A stretch of 64,000 nucleotides of DNA from Wenyingzhuangia heitensis (GTDB taxonomy: Bacteria > Bacteroidota > Bacteroidia > Flavobacteriales > Flavobacteriaceae). The DNA lies in contig NZ_JAASQL010000001.1 in the NCBI RefSeq assembly GCF_011762155.1, forward strand, positions 62,001-126,000, given 5' to 3'. Below the pieces are notes generated by a model. The model saw only the letters and a list, made by a program, of their open reading frames with translations, did no database searches and had not been told where the DNA came from. The position numbers and the translations under genes are program-made. How positions within the stretch are numbered: position 1 is the stretch's first letter; each line of letters begins with the position of its first letter. This document shows positions 1 through 8,258 of the stretch, one piece after another.

Positions 1-303
1 GACGAATTGTATCATAGCGGAATTGTTATGGTAAACATTCCTCCAAACGTAGAAAAAGTTTCAGAAAAACACGGAAGCGGTTGTGTATTATCTTCTTCAT
101 TAGCCTGTAACTTAACTCTTGACTTAGAATTAGATGACGTTGCTAAAAATGCAAAATATTATACAGAGGAATTTTTAAATAGTAACGAATCTTTGTTGGG
201 AACGCATACTCAAATTCCAAAAAAAGAAACCCCGAATAAGGAAGAAGAAGTTGACGAAATTGATGATATGTTAAATTTCAATAAAACATATTCTAATCTT
301 TAA
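1..303 (+). CDS. thiD: Hydroxymethylpyrimidine (phosphate) kinase, C-terminal part
   Basis: This is the last 100 codons of a gene that begins before the window; the reading frame is open from base 1. It carries the GSGCVLSS motif, which matches the GTGC/GSGC anion-hole and catalytic cysteine region at the end of ThiD-type kinases of the ribokinase fold. ThiD phosphorylates the pyrimidine moiety (HMP, then HMP-P) to HMP-PP for coupling by ThiE. The acidic tail (about residues 70-98 of the visible part) is poorly conserved. It is followed by thiE after 42 bases, in the same direction, so it belongs to the thi operon. The family call is firm; whether the gene is fused to another thi domain upstream cannot be seen. 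Confidence 0.85.
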   Translation, partial: DELYHSGIVMVNIPPNVEKVSEKHGSGCVLSSSLACNLTLDLELDDVAKNAKYYTEEFLNSNESLLGTHTQIPKKETPNKEEEVDEIDDMLNFNKTYSNL

Positions 304-345
304 TTTCTTAACTCATTAAATTCTTAACTACTAAATTCTTAAAAC
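304..345 (+). repeat. Short AT-rich direct repeats between thiD and thiE
   Basis: The spacer is built from repeated units of the form TTCTTAACT(A/C) and AAATTCTTAA. The same unit returns at 1051-1085 before thiG. Such short iterated words are common in flavobacterial intergenic DNA. No function is assigned. Confidence 0.6.
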
Positions 346-987
346 ATGATCATTAACAAACTACATTATATATCTCAAGGAGCTACTCCTAAAGAACACA
401 TAGAAAACATTCAACAAGCTTGTTTATCTGGAGCTGAATTGATTCAGTTACGTTTAAAAAATTTATCAGAAAAAAAGATTTTAAAAATAGCTCTAGAAGC
501 TAGAGAAATAACAAATCAATTTCAGACAAGATTAATTATAAACGATTATTATAAAATAGCAAAAGAAGTAAAAGCTGATGGTGTTCATTTAGGAAAAACA
601 GATACTTGCCCTACTGAAGCTAGAAAACATCTATACACTTGGCAAATTATTGGAGGTACTGCAAACACTTTAGAAGATTGCAAAACTTTGATTAGTAAAG
701 AGGTAGATTATATTGGTTTGGGACCTTTTAGATTTACTACCACTAAAGACAATTTAAGTCCTGTTTTAGGCTTGGAGGGTTACACTGTAATTTTAGAAGA
801 ATTAAAGACCGATACTCCCATTATTGCTATTGGGGGAATTACAGTAGAAGATGTAAAAGCTATTTTAAAAACTGGAGTTTCTGGAATTGCTATATCAGGA
901 GAAATTACTAAAGATTTTAATAAAATTAGAACTTTTCATCAACTCCTAGAAGCAGGAAGTAGCGAAGAACAAAAATATAAAATTTAA
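346..987 (+). CDS. thiE: Thiamine-phosphate synthase ThiE
   Basis: The 213-residue product has the usual ThiE length and the family landmarks of the TIM barrel: LIQLRLKN near residue 36, IINDYYKIAKE and DGVHLGKTD for phosphate/pyrimidine binding, IGGTANT, YIGLGPFRFTTTK, and AIGGI near the end. ThiE joins HMP-PP and thiazole phosphate carboxylate to give thiamine phosphate in the cytoplasm. It lies between thiD and thiG on the same strand, which fits one thiamine biosynthesis operon. The start ATG at 346 is the first in frame after the repeat-rich spacer. No damage is seen. Confidence 0.95.
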   Translation: MIINKLHYISQGATPKEHIENIQQACLSGAELIQLRLKNLSEKKILKIALEAREITNQFQTRLIINDYYKIAKEVKADGVHLGKTDTCPTEARKHLYTWQIIGGTANTLEDCKTLISKEVDYIGLGPFRFTTTKDNLSPVLGLEGYTVILEELKTDTPIIAIGGITVEDVKAILKTGVSGIAISGEITKDFNKIRTFHQLLEAGSSEEQKYKI

Positions 988-1095
988 AAAATAGAAGTTA
1001 AAGCTTCCTTTGGAAGCAGGAGTTAAGGAGGTAACTACTAAAACCGTCCTATTCTTAACTACTTCAATTCTTAACTACTTAACTATTTATACAAA
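988..1095 (+). repeat. Intergenic spacer with hairpin and TTAACTACTT repeats
   Basis: The thiE-thiG spacer contains a small hairpin, GCTTCC-TTT-GGAAGC at 1003-1017, and then iterated words such as CTTAACTACTT at 1051-1085 that match the spacer at 304-345. It shows no coding potential. Confidence 0.55.
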
Positions 1096-1866
1096 ATGAA
1101 CGATATATTAAAAATAGCAGATAAAGAATTTAGCTCTAGATTATTTACTGGAACAGGAAAATTTAGCTCTAACCAATTGATGTCTCAAGCATTAATTGCA
1201 AGTGAAAGCGAATTGATTACTGTAGCATTAAAACGTGTAGACGTAGACAACGAACAAGATAGAATGTTGCAAAGCATTATGAGACCCAACGTAAATTTAT
1301 TACCAAACACATCGGGAGTAAGAAATGCGAAAGAAGCTGTTTTTGCAGCTCAATTGGCTCGTGAAGCTCTAGAAACCAATTGGATTAAGTTAGAAATTCA
1401 TCCAGATCCAAAATATTTATTACCAGATCCTATTGAGACTTTAAAAGCCGCAGAAGAATTGGTGAAATTAGGTTTTGTGGTGATGCCTTATATTCATGCA
1501 GACCCTGTTTTATGTAAAAGATTAGAAGATGTAGGAACGCAATGTGTAATGCCTTTGGGAGCTCCTATTGGGACCAACAAAGGAATTAAAACTGTAGATT
1601 TTCTAGAAATTATTATAGAGCAAAGTAATGTTCCTGTAATTGTAGATGCTGGAATAGGTAGTCCATCTCACGCTGCATATGCTATGGAATTAGGGGCAGA
1701 TGCAGTTTTGGTAAACACCGCTATTGCAGTTTCTCAAAACCCTATAGAAATGGCTAAAGCGTTTAAAATGGCCGTAGAAGCTGGTAGAATGGCTTTTAAC
1801 GCAAAATTAGCTACTATAAAAAAACACGCAGAAGCGAGTAGTCCATTAACGAGTTTTTTAAATTAG
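1096..1866 (+). CDS. thiG: Thiazole synthase ThiG
   Basis: The 256-residue TIM-barrel protein makes thiazole phosphate carboxylate from deoxyxylulose 5-phosphate, dehydroglycine and ThiS-thiocarboxylate. Visible family features are RLFTGTGKF at the N-terminus, the Schiff-base lysine in [23 protein letters not shown], and the phosphate-binding [12 protein letters not shown] and [13 protein letters not shown] segments. Length is standard. It stands directly upstream of thiH, which supplies dehydroglycine, with a 138-base spacer filled by a palindromic repeat. ThiS is not in the window and is presumably upstream of it. Confidence 0.97.
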   Translation: MNDILKIADKEFSSRLFTGTGKFSSNQLMSQALIASESELITVALKRVDVDNEQDRMLQSIMRPNVNLLPNTSGVRNAKEAVFAAQLAREALETNWIKLEIHPDPKYLLPDPIETLKAAEELVKLGFVVMPYIHADPVLCKRLEDVGTQCVMPLGAPIGTNKGIKTVDFLEIIIEQSNVPVIVDAGIGSPSHAAYAMELGADAVLVNTAIAVSQNPIEMAKAFKMAVEAGRMAFNAKLATIKKHAEASSPLTSFLN

Positions 1867-1875
1867 TTATAACAA

Positions 1876-1990
1876 TGTCACTTCGAGTAATTTTTGAAAT
1901 GATAATTGAGAAAATTGTATCGAGAAGTTAACTCAAATAAGTTCTCGATACTTTTTAATTCGCTACCTCATTAAAACACTCGAACTGACA
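1876..1990. repeat. Nested palindromic intergenic repeat (flavobacterial type)
   Basis: The thiG-thiH spacer is almost filled by a nested inverted repeat. The outer arms are TGTCACTTCGAGT at 1876-1888 and ACTCGAACTGACA at 1978-1990, complementary except for one base. The inner arms are GTATCGAGAA at 1917-1926 and TTCTCGATAC at 1942-1951, perfectly complementary. Elements with the words TGTCA-TTCGAG and GTATCGAGAA are familiar as dispersed extragenic repeats in flavobacterial genomes. Here one sits inside an operon, where the transcript could fold into a long hairpin. Confidence 0.75.
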
Positions 1991-2004
1991 TAAGAATACA
2001 CACA

Positions 2005-3117
2005 ATGAACAACACCTTTCAAAATTTATTTGACACTTATAACTGGGATGAAACTTTAGCGAGTATCAACTCAAAAACAACGCAAGATGTTGAATATGCA
2101 CTTTCTAAAAACAAGAGGGATTTAGAGGATTTTAAAGCATTGGTTTCTCCTGCAGCCGCTCCTTATTTAGAGCAAATGGCACAGTTGAGTATGGCCACTA
2201 CAAAAAAACGTTTTGGAAATACCATACAAATGTATGTACCCATGTACTTGTCTAACGAATGTCAGAATATTTGTACCTATTGTGGTTTTAGCATGACAAA
2301 TAAAATTCCGCGAAGAACTTTAACCGATGCCGAAATTTTAAAAGAAGTAGCATTTCTTAAAAAGAAAGGATACGATCATATATTATTGGTTACTGGGGAA
2401 GCAAACAAAACTGTTGGAGTACCGTACATCAAACATGCTATGGAGTTGATTAAAGATCAGTTTTCTAACATTACTATAGAAGTACAACCTTTAGATCAAA
2501 ATGAATATGAAGAGTTAATTGAAGCCAATTTGTATGCGGTTTTGGTCTATCAAGAAACCTATCATAGAGATGAATATAAAAAACACCATCCTAAAGGAAA
2601 AAAATCAAATTTTGATTATAGATTAGATACTGCAGATAGATTAGGAAAAGCTGGAGTTCATAAAATAGGGATTGGAGCTTTGTTTGGTTTAGAAGACTGG
2701 AGAGCCGATAGCTTTTTTACAGCTTTGCATTTAAAATATTTACAAAAAACATATTGGAAAACTAAATATTCTATTTCTTTCCCAAGATTAAGACCGCATT
2801 CTGGTGGATTAGAACCCAAAGTGGAAATGACCGATAAAGATTTGGTACAAACTATTTGTGCATTTAGATTGTTAGATGAAGATGTAGAATTGTCTATGAG
2901 TACTCGCGAAAGTGAAACTTTTAGAAACAACATTGTACATTTAGGAATTACTTCTTTAAGTGCCGAATCTAAAACAAATCCTGGAGGTTATGTAGTAGAA
3001 CCACAATCTTTAGAACAGTTTGAAATATCTGATGAAAGACCTACCGAAGAGATTGCAGAAATGTTATCTTCTCAAGGATTAGAACCTGTGTGGAAAGATT
3101 GGGAAGCGTTTCAATAA
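2005..3117 (+). CDS. thiH: 2-iminoacetate synthase ThiH (radical SAM)
   Basis: ThiH cleaves tyrosine to dehydroglycine (2-iminoacetate) for thiazole formation in the oxygen-sensitive branch of thiamine synthesis. The 370-residue protein has the radical SAM cluster motif CxxxCxxC (Cys86, Cys90, Cys93, in ECQNICTYCGF), the following VTGEANKTVG region, and the C-terminal BATS-type part with STRESETFRNN. Length is normal for the family. The gene follows thiG and is 12 bases from the next gene, so it is cotranscribed. Presence of ThiH rather than the glycine oxidase ThiO is usual for Bacteroidota. Confidence 0.96.
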   Translation: MNNTFQNLFDTYNWDETLASINSKTTQDVEYALSKNKRDLEDFKALVSPAAAPYLEQMAQLSMATTKKRFGNTIQMYVPMYLSNECQNICTYCGFSMTNKIPRRTLTDAEILKEVAFLKKKGYDHILLVTGEANKTVGVPYIKHAMELIKDQFSNITIEVQPLDQNEYEELIEANLYAVLVYQETYHRDEYKKHHPKGKKSNFDYRLDTADRLGKAGVHKIGIGALFGLEDWRADSFFTALHLKYLQKTYWKTKYSISFPRLRPHSGGLEPKVEMTDKDLVQTICAFRLLDEDVELSMSTRESETFRNNIVHLGITSLSAESKTNPGGYVVEPQSLEQFEISDERPTEEIAEMLSSQGLEPVWKDWEAFQ

Positions 3118-3129
3118 ATAAATTTATCC

Positions 3130-3390
3130 ATGAAAATATCTGTAGAACTTACGTTAACTCCTTTGCAAAACGAGTTTGAACAACCTATTATTGATTTCAT
3201 CATCAAATTAAGAAAATCTGGATTAACCGTTCTTGAAAATCCTTTAAGCACACAAGTATATGGGGATTACGACAAAGTAATGGAATTGATAACTGCTGAA
3301 CTTAAGAACACTTTTAAGTTGATTGACAATGGAATATTATTTATGAAAATTGTAAAATCTGATCGTAGCGACTATGAACCATTTTTTTAA
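3130..3390 (+). CDS. Small thiamine-binding protein (MTH1187/YkoF-like, COG0011)
   Basis: The 86-residue protein begins MKISVELTLTPLQ and contains the LENPLSTQVYGDYDKVM stretch typical of the COG0011 family, a ferredoxin-like fold known to bind thiamine. It is expected to be cytoplasmic and to assemble as an oligomer. It starts 12 bases after thiH, and its 3' end overlaps the following permease gene by 17 bases (3374-3390), so translation of the two is probably coupled. That tight link to a permease is the best local evidence that the permease carries thiamine rather than nicotinamide riboside. The ligand is inferred from the family and not shown directly. Confidence 0.8.
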   Translation: MKISVELTLTPLQNEFEQPIIDFIIKLRKSGLTVLENPLSTQVYGDYDKVMELITAELKNTFKLIDNGILFMKIVKSDRSDYEPFF

Positions 3391-4006
3391 TTTCTTATTT
3401 AGTCAATACGCAGACTATCAAACACTAGACATTAGTTTAGAAATTATTGCTGTGTTTTTTGGTTTGACATCTGTAGTATTCTCTAAAAAAAATCATCTAT
3501 ATGTATTTCCTACAGGGATGATTAGTACTGCTATTTTTGTCTATTTACTTTTTAAATGGCAACTTTTGGGAGATATGTTAATCAACGCTTATTACTTTAT
3601 TATGAGTATTTACGGTTGGTATATTTGGTCGTACAAAAGTAATACGAGTGATGAAACTCCAATTTCTAGAACAACCTCTCTAGAAAAAAAGAAAAGTATC
3701 GTTATCTTTTTGGCTACCTTGGTATTTGTGTTTACAGTTTACACTGTTTTTAACAAATGGACTCATTGGACTGCTTATGTAGATACGGTTACTACCGCTA
3801 TCTTTTTTGTGGGAATGTGGTTAATGGCCAAAAGAAAAATTGAAAATTGGATCTATTGGATTGTTGGAGATCTAATTTCTATTCCACTCTATTTTTACAA
3901 AGGATTTACATTTACAAGCTTTCAGTATTTAATATTTACACTACTTGCTATTTCAGGATATTTAACATGGAAAAAACACTTGAACAACAGCCATCAGACC
4001 TTATAA
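3374..4006 (+). CDS. pnuT: PnuC/PnuT-family vitamin permease, likely thiamine transporter
   Basis: The 210-residue inner membrane protein has about seven hydrophobic segments and the tryptophan-rich PnuC signature near its end (NWIYWIVGDLISIPLYFY). PnuC members import unphosphorylated vitamins such as nicotinamide riboside; a thiamine-specific branch, PnuT, has been predicted in Bacteroidota from its association with TPP riboswitches. Here the gene is embedded between a thiamine-binding protein (17-base overlap) and a NadR-type kinase (40-base overlap), and a TPP riboswitch with a TonB receptor follows. I infer thiamine as substrate. Nicotinamide riboside remains possible because of the NadR-like partner. 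Confidence 0.75.
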   Translation: MNHFFNFLFSQYADYQTLDISLEIIAVFFGLTSVVFSKKNHLYVFPTGMISTAIFVYLLFKWQLLGDMLINAYYFIMSIYGWYIWSYKSNTSDETPISRTTSLEKKKSIVIFLATLVFVFTVYTVFNKWTHWTAYVDTVTTAIFFVGMWLMAKRKIENWIYWIVGDLISIPLYFYKGFTFTSFQYLIFTLLAISGYLTWKKHLNNSHQTL

Positions 4007-4533
4007 AAATTGTTTTGTTTGGACCAGAAAGTACCGGAAAAACAACTTTGTCTAGACAATTATCTGCCTACTACAAAACAAATTGGGTACCTGAATTTAG
4101 CAGAGATTATCTACAAGAAAAATGGGATAATGATAAACAAATCTGTGAACTCAAAGACATCATTCCTATTGCTAAAGGTCAAATAGCTTTAGAAAACAAA
4201 CTGGCTTTAACCGCTAATAAAGTATTAATTTGTGATACGGATTTGTTAGAAACAAAAGTATACAGTCAGCAATACTACAACGGAATTTCTGATCCTAAAC
4301 TTGATCTAGCCGTAGCAAAAAACAAATACGATTTGTATTTATTAACCTACATAGACACTCCTTGGGAAGCAGACGATTTGCGTGACAAACCCAATGAAAG
4401 AGAAGAAATGTTCAGTGCATTTGAACAAGCTTTAATTATACACAAAAAACCTTATCTAACCTTAAAAGGTGACAAAGAAACTCGTTTAAAAACAGCTATA
4501 AACGCTATAAACAAACTATTGTTAGCTAAATAA
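3967..4533 (+). CDS. NadR-like P-loop kinase, possible thiamine or nicotinamide riboside kinase
   Basis: The 188-residue product has a P-loop, GPESTGKTT at residues 19-27, followed by VPEFSRDYL and later ICDTDLLETKVY, all typical of the kinase domain of NadR (ribosylnicotinamide kinase). There is no nucleotidyltransferase or HTH domain. I place the start at ATG 3967, because it begins MEKTLEQQ just before the P-loop strand. Upstream codons in this frame overlap the permease deeply. The gene overlaps the permease by 40 bases, so the pair probably acts as import plus phosphorylation trapping. By sequence family the substrate should be nicotinamide riboside; by position it could be thiamine. This is unresolved. 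Confidence 0.75.
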   Translation: MEKTLEQQPSDLIKIVLFGPESTGKTTLSRQLSAYYKTNWVPEFSRDYLQEKWDNDKQICELKDIIPIAKGQIALENKLALTANKVLICDTDLLETKVYSQQYYNGISDPKLDLAVAKNKYDLYLLTYIDTPWEADDLRDKPNEREEMFSAFEQALIIHKKPYLTLKGDKETRLKTAINAINKLLLAK

Positions 4534-4543
4534 AATTGAACGG

Positions 4544-4580
4544 TTTTGTTTCGTTTATCCAAATTTACATTTTAACTTTG
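4544..4580 (+). promoter_or_regulatory. Promoter of the riboswitch-TonB receptor transcript
   Basis: A Bacteroidota-type minus-7 box, TAACTTTG at 4573-4580, fits TAnnTTTG exactly. A TTTTG at 4544-4548 lies 24 bases upstream and could serve as the minus-33 element, slightly beyond the usual spacing. Transcription would start within a few bases of the riboswitch 5' edge, which supports the assignment. Confidence 0.65.
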
Positions 4581-4585
4581 TAGTG

Positions 4586-4664
4586 TCTCATAAAGGGGTG
4601 CCTATTATCGGCTGAGATCATACCCAACGAACCTAGAACAGGTAATGCTGTTTAGGGAAATAAA
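4586..4664 (+). ncRNA. TPP riboswitch (THI element)
   Basis: The leader contains the conserved THI-box words in order: AAGGGGTGCC at 4593-4602, GGCTGAGA at 4610-4617, TACCC at 4621-4625, then GAACCTAGAACAGGTAATGCTG ending at 4650 in split form, and TTAGGGAAAT after it. These form the pyrimidine-sensing (CUGAGA) and pyrophosphate-sensing (GGUAAUGC) halves of the thiamine pyrophosphate aptamer. It precedes a TonB-dependent receptor, so TPP should repress uptake. A perfect 16-base palindrome, AAAATCTATAGATTTT at 4668-4683, follows directly and could be part of the expression platform; it lacks a strong U tract, so control of translation start is the likelier mechanism. Confidence 0.93.
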
Positions 4665-4749
4665 CGGAAAATCTATAGATTTTTCACACTAACTATTATT
4701 CAATAATAACAGAATAATTACCTCTTTTTATTCATTTTACTCAAAAAAA

Positions 4750-7104
4750 ATGAATTTAAATCTAATCATCCAAAGGCAAAAAATAAGCGTTTTCTTTTTA
4801 TTTCTATTGATGGAATTGTCAATACAAGCACAAACTATATTAACGGGTAAAGTTCTAAACCAAAACAAAGAACCTTTGTCTAGAGCTTCTGTTAGCATTA
4901 AAGAACTAAACAAAACCACCGTTACAGACAACAACGGAATCTTTGAACTAAACCTAGCAGAAGGAAACTATAGTTTAGAAATTTCTTATGTAGGATACAC
5001 AACTTTATCAACAACAGCCAATACAAAAGACACCAACCTTATTTTTACCTTACAAGACGAAATGCATCAATTAGAAGAAGTATTCGTTTCTGCCGTAAGA
5101 GTAAAAGAAAACACTCCTATCTCTTATTCTAATTTAAATAAAAAAGAAATTGCCAAACGTAATCTAGGACAAGACATTCCTATTTTAATGAACTACATGC
5201 CTTCTGTAGTTACCACTTCTGATGCGGGTGCAGGAATAGGATATACCGGTATTCGTGTTCGTGGATCTGATGCCAGCCGTACCAACGTTACTATTAACGG
5301 AATTCCTTATAATGATTCCGAAAGTCAAGGTGTGTATTGGGTAAATGTAAATGATATTGCCTCCTCTACACAAAGCATTCAGCTACAACGTGGAGTAGGA
5401 ACTTCTACCAACGGAGCAGGAGCTTTTGGAGCAAGTTTAAACTTGTTAACAGACAATGGAGCCAATGAGGCTTTTGCAGAAACTTCAGCATCCACAGGAT
5501 CTTTTAACACGCAAAAAGTAACTGCAAAATTAGGAACAGGTTTGATCAATAATCGTTTTAATTTTACTGCTAGATTGTCTAAAACCACTTCTGATGGATA
5601 CATAGATAGAGCCTCTTCTGATTTAACTTCTTATTTTTTACAAGGAAGCTATCAATACAAAAACACCTTAATAAAAGCCTTGGTTTTTGGAGGACATGAA
5701 ATCACTTATCAAGCTTGGAACGGAATTGATGCAGCTACGCTAAAAACGGATCGTACTTTTAATTCTGCTGGAGCAAAATATGATAGCAATTGGAATGTAA
5801 CTGGTTATTATGATAATGAAGTGGATGATTATGAACAAGATCACATTCAGTTACATTGGAATCAGAAATACAACAACAATTTGTCTTCTAACATTGCTTT
5901 GCACTACACTTCTGGAAAAGGATTTTATGAGCAATACAAACAAGGAGCCGATTTTTCTGACTATAACTTAACACCTATTACCATAGAAAACACCACAATT
6001 AATACGACAGATTTGGTGAGAAGAAAATGGTTAAACAACGATTTTTATGGAATCACCTACAGTTTAAACTATAAAAAAGAAAACTTAGATTTTCTAGTTG
6101 GTGGTGCTTTAAATGAGTACAAAGGAGATCATTTTGGAGAAGTTGTATGGGCTAGAAATGCTTCTGATAATGAAATTAGAGATCGTTATTATGATGACTA
6201 TGGTGACAAAATTGATTTTAATATGTATGCAAAAGCTACTTATAAATTAAACAATCAATTTTTATTATATGGAGACTTACAATACAGAACCATTAACTAC
6301 AAAGCCAACGGAGTGCAAGCAACACTTGTAGATGATACGTTTAACTTTTTTAACCCCAAAGCAGGGATTACGTATTTGGCTGATGGGAATAATAGTATAT
6401 ATGCTTCTTATGCTCGTGCCAACAAAGAACCAAACCGTACCGATTATGAAAATGGAAATCCAAAACCAGAACAATTAGATGATTTTGAATTGGGATGGCG
6501 TTATAAAACAGGAAAATCTAAAATAAACACCAATTTTTACTACATGTTCTATACAGATCAACTTACGTTAACCGGGCAAGTAGACAATATTGGTTCTCCT
6601 ATTAGAGCAAACTCAGGAAAAAGTTACCGTTTGGGTATGGAGGTAGATGCTAGTTTTTATATTTCAAAATATTTAACCATTGCTCCAAACATTACGTTGA
6701 GCAGAAACAGAAATGTAGATTTTAAAGAAACAGATGGTACAACAATTACTAATTTAGGAGACACAGAAATATCGTATTCTCCAAACATTGTAGCGGGTAA
6801 TAAAATTGTGGTTACACCTGTGGAAAATTTATACGTTGGTCTTTTGTCAAAATTTGTAGGATCTCAATACATGAGCAATACAGAATTTAAAGATTCTAAA
6901 TTGAAGCATTATTTTATAAATGATTTAAACATCAATTACAGCATTTATCCAACAGTAACTTTTAAAGAAATTACATTAACAGGGTTGGTCAACAATATTT
7001 TTGATGTAGCATACAGCTCTAATGGTTATATGTGGGGAACAACTCCCTACTATTTTGCCCAAGCTGGAACAAACTTTTTGGTAGGAGTTACCTTTAAATT
7101 CTAA
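4750..7104 (+). CDS. TonB-dependent outer membrane receptor for thiamine (OMR1-like)
   Basis: The 784-residue protein has a signal peptide ending in SIQAQ at about residue 28, a CarboxypepD_reg-like beta domain (about 30-115), a plug domain with IRVRGSDASRTNVTINGIPY (about 165-190), and a 22-strand barrel ending in the aromatic residue Phe of VGVTFKF. Such receptors import scarce ligands across the outer membrane with TonB-ExbBD energy. The TPP riboswitch in the leader makes thiamine or its phosphates the expected ligand, as predicted for OMR1 receptors in Bacteroidota. No SusD-like partner is adjacent, which also fits a vitamin rather than a glycan receptor. Confidence 0.88.
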   Translation: MNLNLIIQRQKISVFFLFLLMELSIQAQTILTGKVLNQNKEPLSRASVSIKELNKTTVTDNNGIFELNLAEGNYSLEISYVGYTTLSTTANTKDTNLIFTLQDEMHQLEEVFVSAVRVKENTPISYSNLNKKEIAKRNLGQDIPILMNYMPSVVTTSDAGAGIGYTGIRVRGSDASRTNVTINGIPYNDSESQGVYWVNVNDIASSTQSIQLQRGVGTSTNGAGAFGASLNLLTDNGANEAFAETSASTGSFNTQKVTAKLGTGLINNRFNFTARLSKTTSDGYIDRASSDLTSYFLQGSYQYKNTLIKALVFGGHEITYQAWNGIDAATLKTDRTFNSAGAKYDSNWNVTGYYDNEVDDYEQDHIQLHWNQKYNNNLSSNIALHYTSGKGFYEQYKQGADFSDYNLTPITIENTTINTTDLVRRKWLNNDFYGITYSLNYKKENLDFLVGGALNEYKGDHFGEVVWARNASDNEIRDRYYDDYGDKIDFNMYAKATYKLNNQFLLYGDLQYRTINYKANGVQATLVDDTFNFFNPKAGITYLADGNNSIYASYARANKEPNRTDYENGNPKPEQLDDFELGWRYKTGKSKINTNFYYMFYTDQLTLTGQVDNIGSPIRANSGKSYRLGMEVDASFYISKYLTIAPNITLSRNRNVDFKETDGTTITNLGDTEISYSPNIVAGNKIVVTPVENLYVGLLSKFVGSQYMSNTEFKDSKLKHYFINDLNINYSIYPTVTFKEITLTGLVNNIFDVAYSSNGYMWGTTPYYFAQAGTNFLVGVTFKF

Positions 7105-7203
7105 CAAGAAAAATTACTCTGACTAAACTTTAAATGATTTGTACCTTCGCCATAGAACGTTTCATTGTAAATTCAACCAAACTCTTGGTAATTTTTAAGA
7201 AAG

Positions 7204-8247
7204 ATGACATTAAATAAGAACGAAAAAATACTATACAGCCGTCACCTCTTATTAAACGAGATAGGATTAGAAGGTCAAGAAAAAATAAAAGCTGCTAAAG
7301 TTTTAGTAATTGGAGCTGGTGGATTAGGCTGTCCTATTATTCAGTACTTAACCGCTGCGGGAGTAGGAACTATTGGTGTGGTAGATGGAGATACAGTGGA
7401 TGTAACCAACTTACAACGTCAGGTATTATTTACGGTAGATGATGTTGGAAAATCCAAAAGCCGTGCAGTAGCCAACAGGATGAAACAATTAAATCCGTAC
7501 GTTAAATTTAATATCATCAATGCATTTTTATCTTCTGAAAATGCGTTGGATCTTTTTAGCCAATATGATATTATTGTAGATGGTTCCGATAATTTTCAGA
7601 CAAGGTATTTGTGTAACGATGCTGCTGTTTTGGCTAACAAACCTTTAGTTTTTGGATCTATTTTTAAGTTTGAAGGTCAGGTTTCCGTTTTTAATTATAA
7701 TAATGGTCCAACCTATAGATGTCTGTATCCTACACCTCCAAAAGAAGGCTCTGTTCCTTCTTGTTCAGAAATTGGAGTGTTGGGTGTGTTACCTGGAATT
7801 GTTGGGAACTACCAAGCCAATGAAGTTCTTAAAATTATTTGTGGAATTGGTGAAGTGTTATCAGGAAAATTATTGACCATTAATACGCTAAACAATCAGA
7901 GCTTTGTTCTAGGTTTTGAGAAGAATAAAAACATCCATATTACTGAATTAATCGACTACAATTTCTTTTGCGGTGTTGAAGAACTAGAAGGTGAAATTGA
8001 ATTTTCAGACATTACATCATCTCATCAACTAATTGACATTAGAACTGATATAGAGCGAGAAATTAAAAATATCGGAGGAAAACACATTGCCGAAGTAGAC
8101 ATACGCAACAACCCTAGTTTAGTATCTAAAGACAAAAATATTGTTTTGTATTGCGAAACAGGAAACCGTAGTAAACAATTGATTAAAGATTTAAATTTAA
8201 ACCTTCAATCCTTAAAAGGTGGAATAAAAAAAGCATCACAATTGTGA
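7204..8247 (+). CDS. thiF: ThiF/MoeB-type adenylyltransferase with C-terminal rhodanese domain
   Basis: The 347-residue protein joins an E1-like domain (about 1-245; nucleotide-binding VIGAGGLGCP at 36-45, then VDGDTVDVTNLQRQ) to a rhodanese-like domain (about 255-347; putative active Cys317 in CETGNRS). It should activate the C-terminal glycine of ThiS and help pass sulfur to it. The paired CxxC zinc motifs of MoeB are reduced: only single cysteines remain in TYRCLYP and in NFFCGVEE. A weak minus-7 box, TACCTTCG at 7142-7149, precedes it, so it may have its own promoter. MoeB function for molybdopterin is an alternative, but the thi context favours ThiF. Confidence 0.85.
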   Translation: MTLNKNEKILYSRHLLLNEIGLEGQEKIKAAKVLVIGAGGLGCPIIQYLTAAGVGTIGVVDGDTVDVTNLQRQVLFTVDDVGKSKSRAVANRMKQLNPYVKFNIINAFLSSENALDLFSQYDIIVDGSDNFQTRYLCNDAAVLANKPLVFGSIFKFEGQVSVFNYNNGPTYRCLYPTPPKEGSVPSCSEIGVLGVLPGIVGNYQANEVLKIICGIGEVLSGKLLTINTLNNQSFVLGFEKNKNIHITELIDYNFFCGVEELEGEIEFSDITSSHQLIDIRTDIEREIKNIGGKHIAEVDIRNNPSLVSKDKNIVLYCETGNRSKQLIKDLNLNLQSLKGGIKKASQL

Positions 8248-8257
8248 TGCTTTTTGT
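8228..8257 (+). terminator. Intrinsic terminator at the end of thiF
   Basis: A perfect inverted repeat with arms at 8228-8241 and 8242-8255 (AAAAAGCATCACAA and its complement) is followed by a T tract. The thiF stop codon (8245-8247) lies inside the hairpin. The symmetric A/T flanks let it act also for the convergent gene at 8259-8747. Confidence 0.85.
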
Positions 8258-8258
8258 T

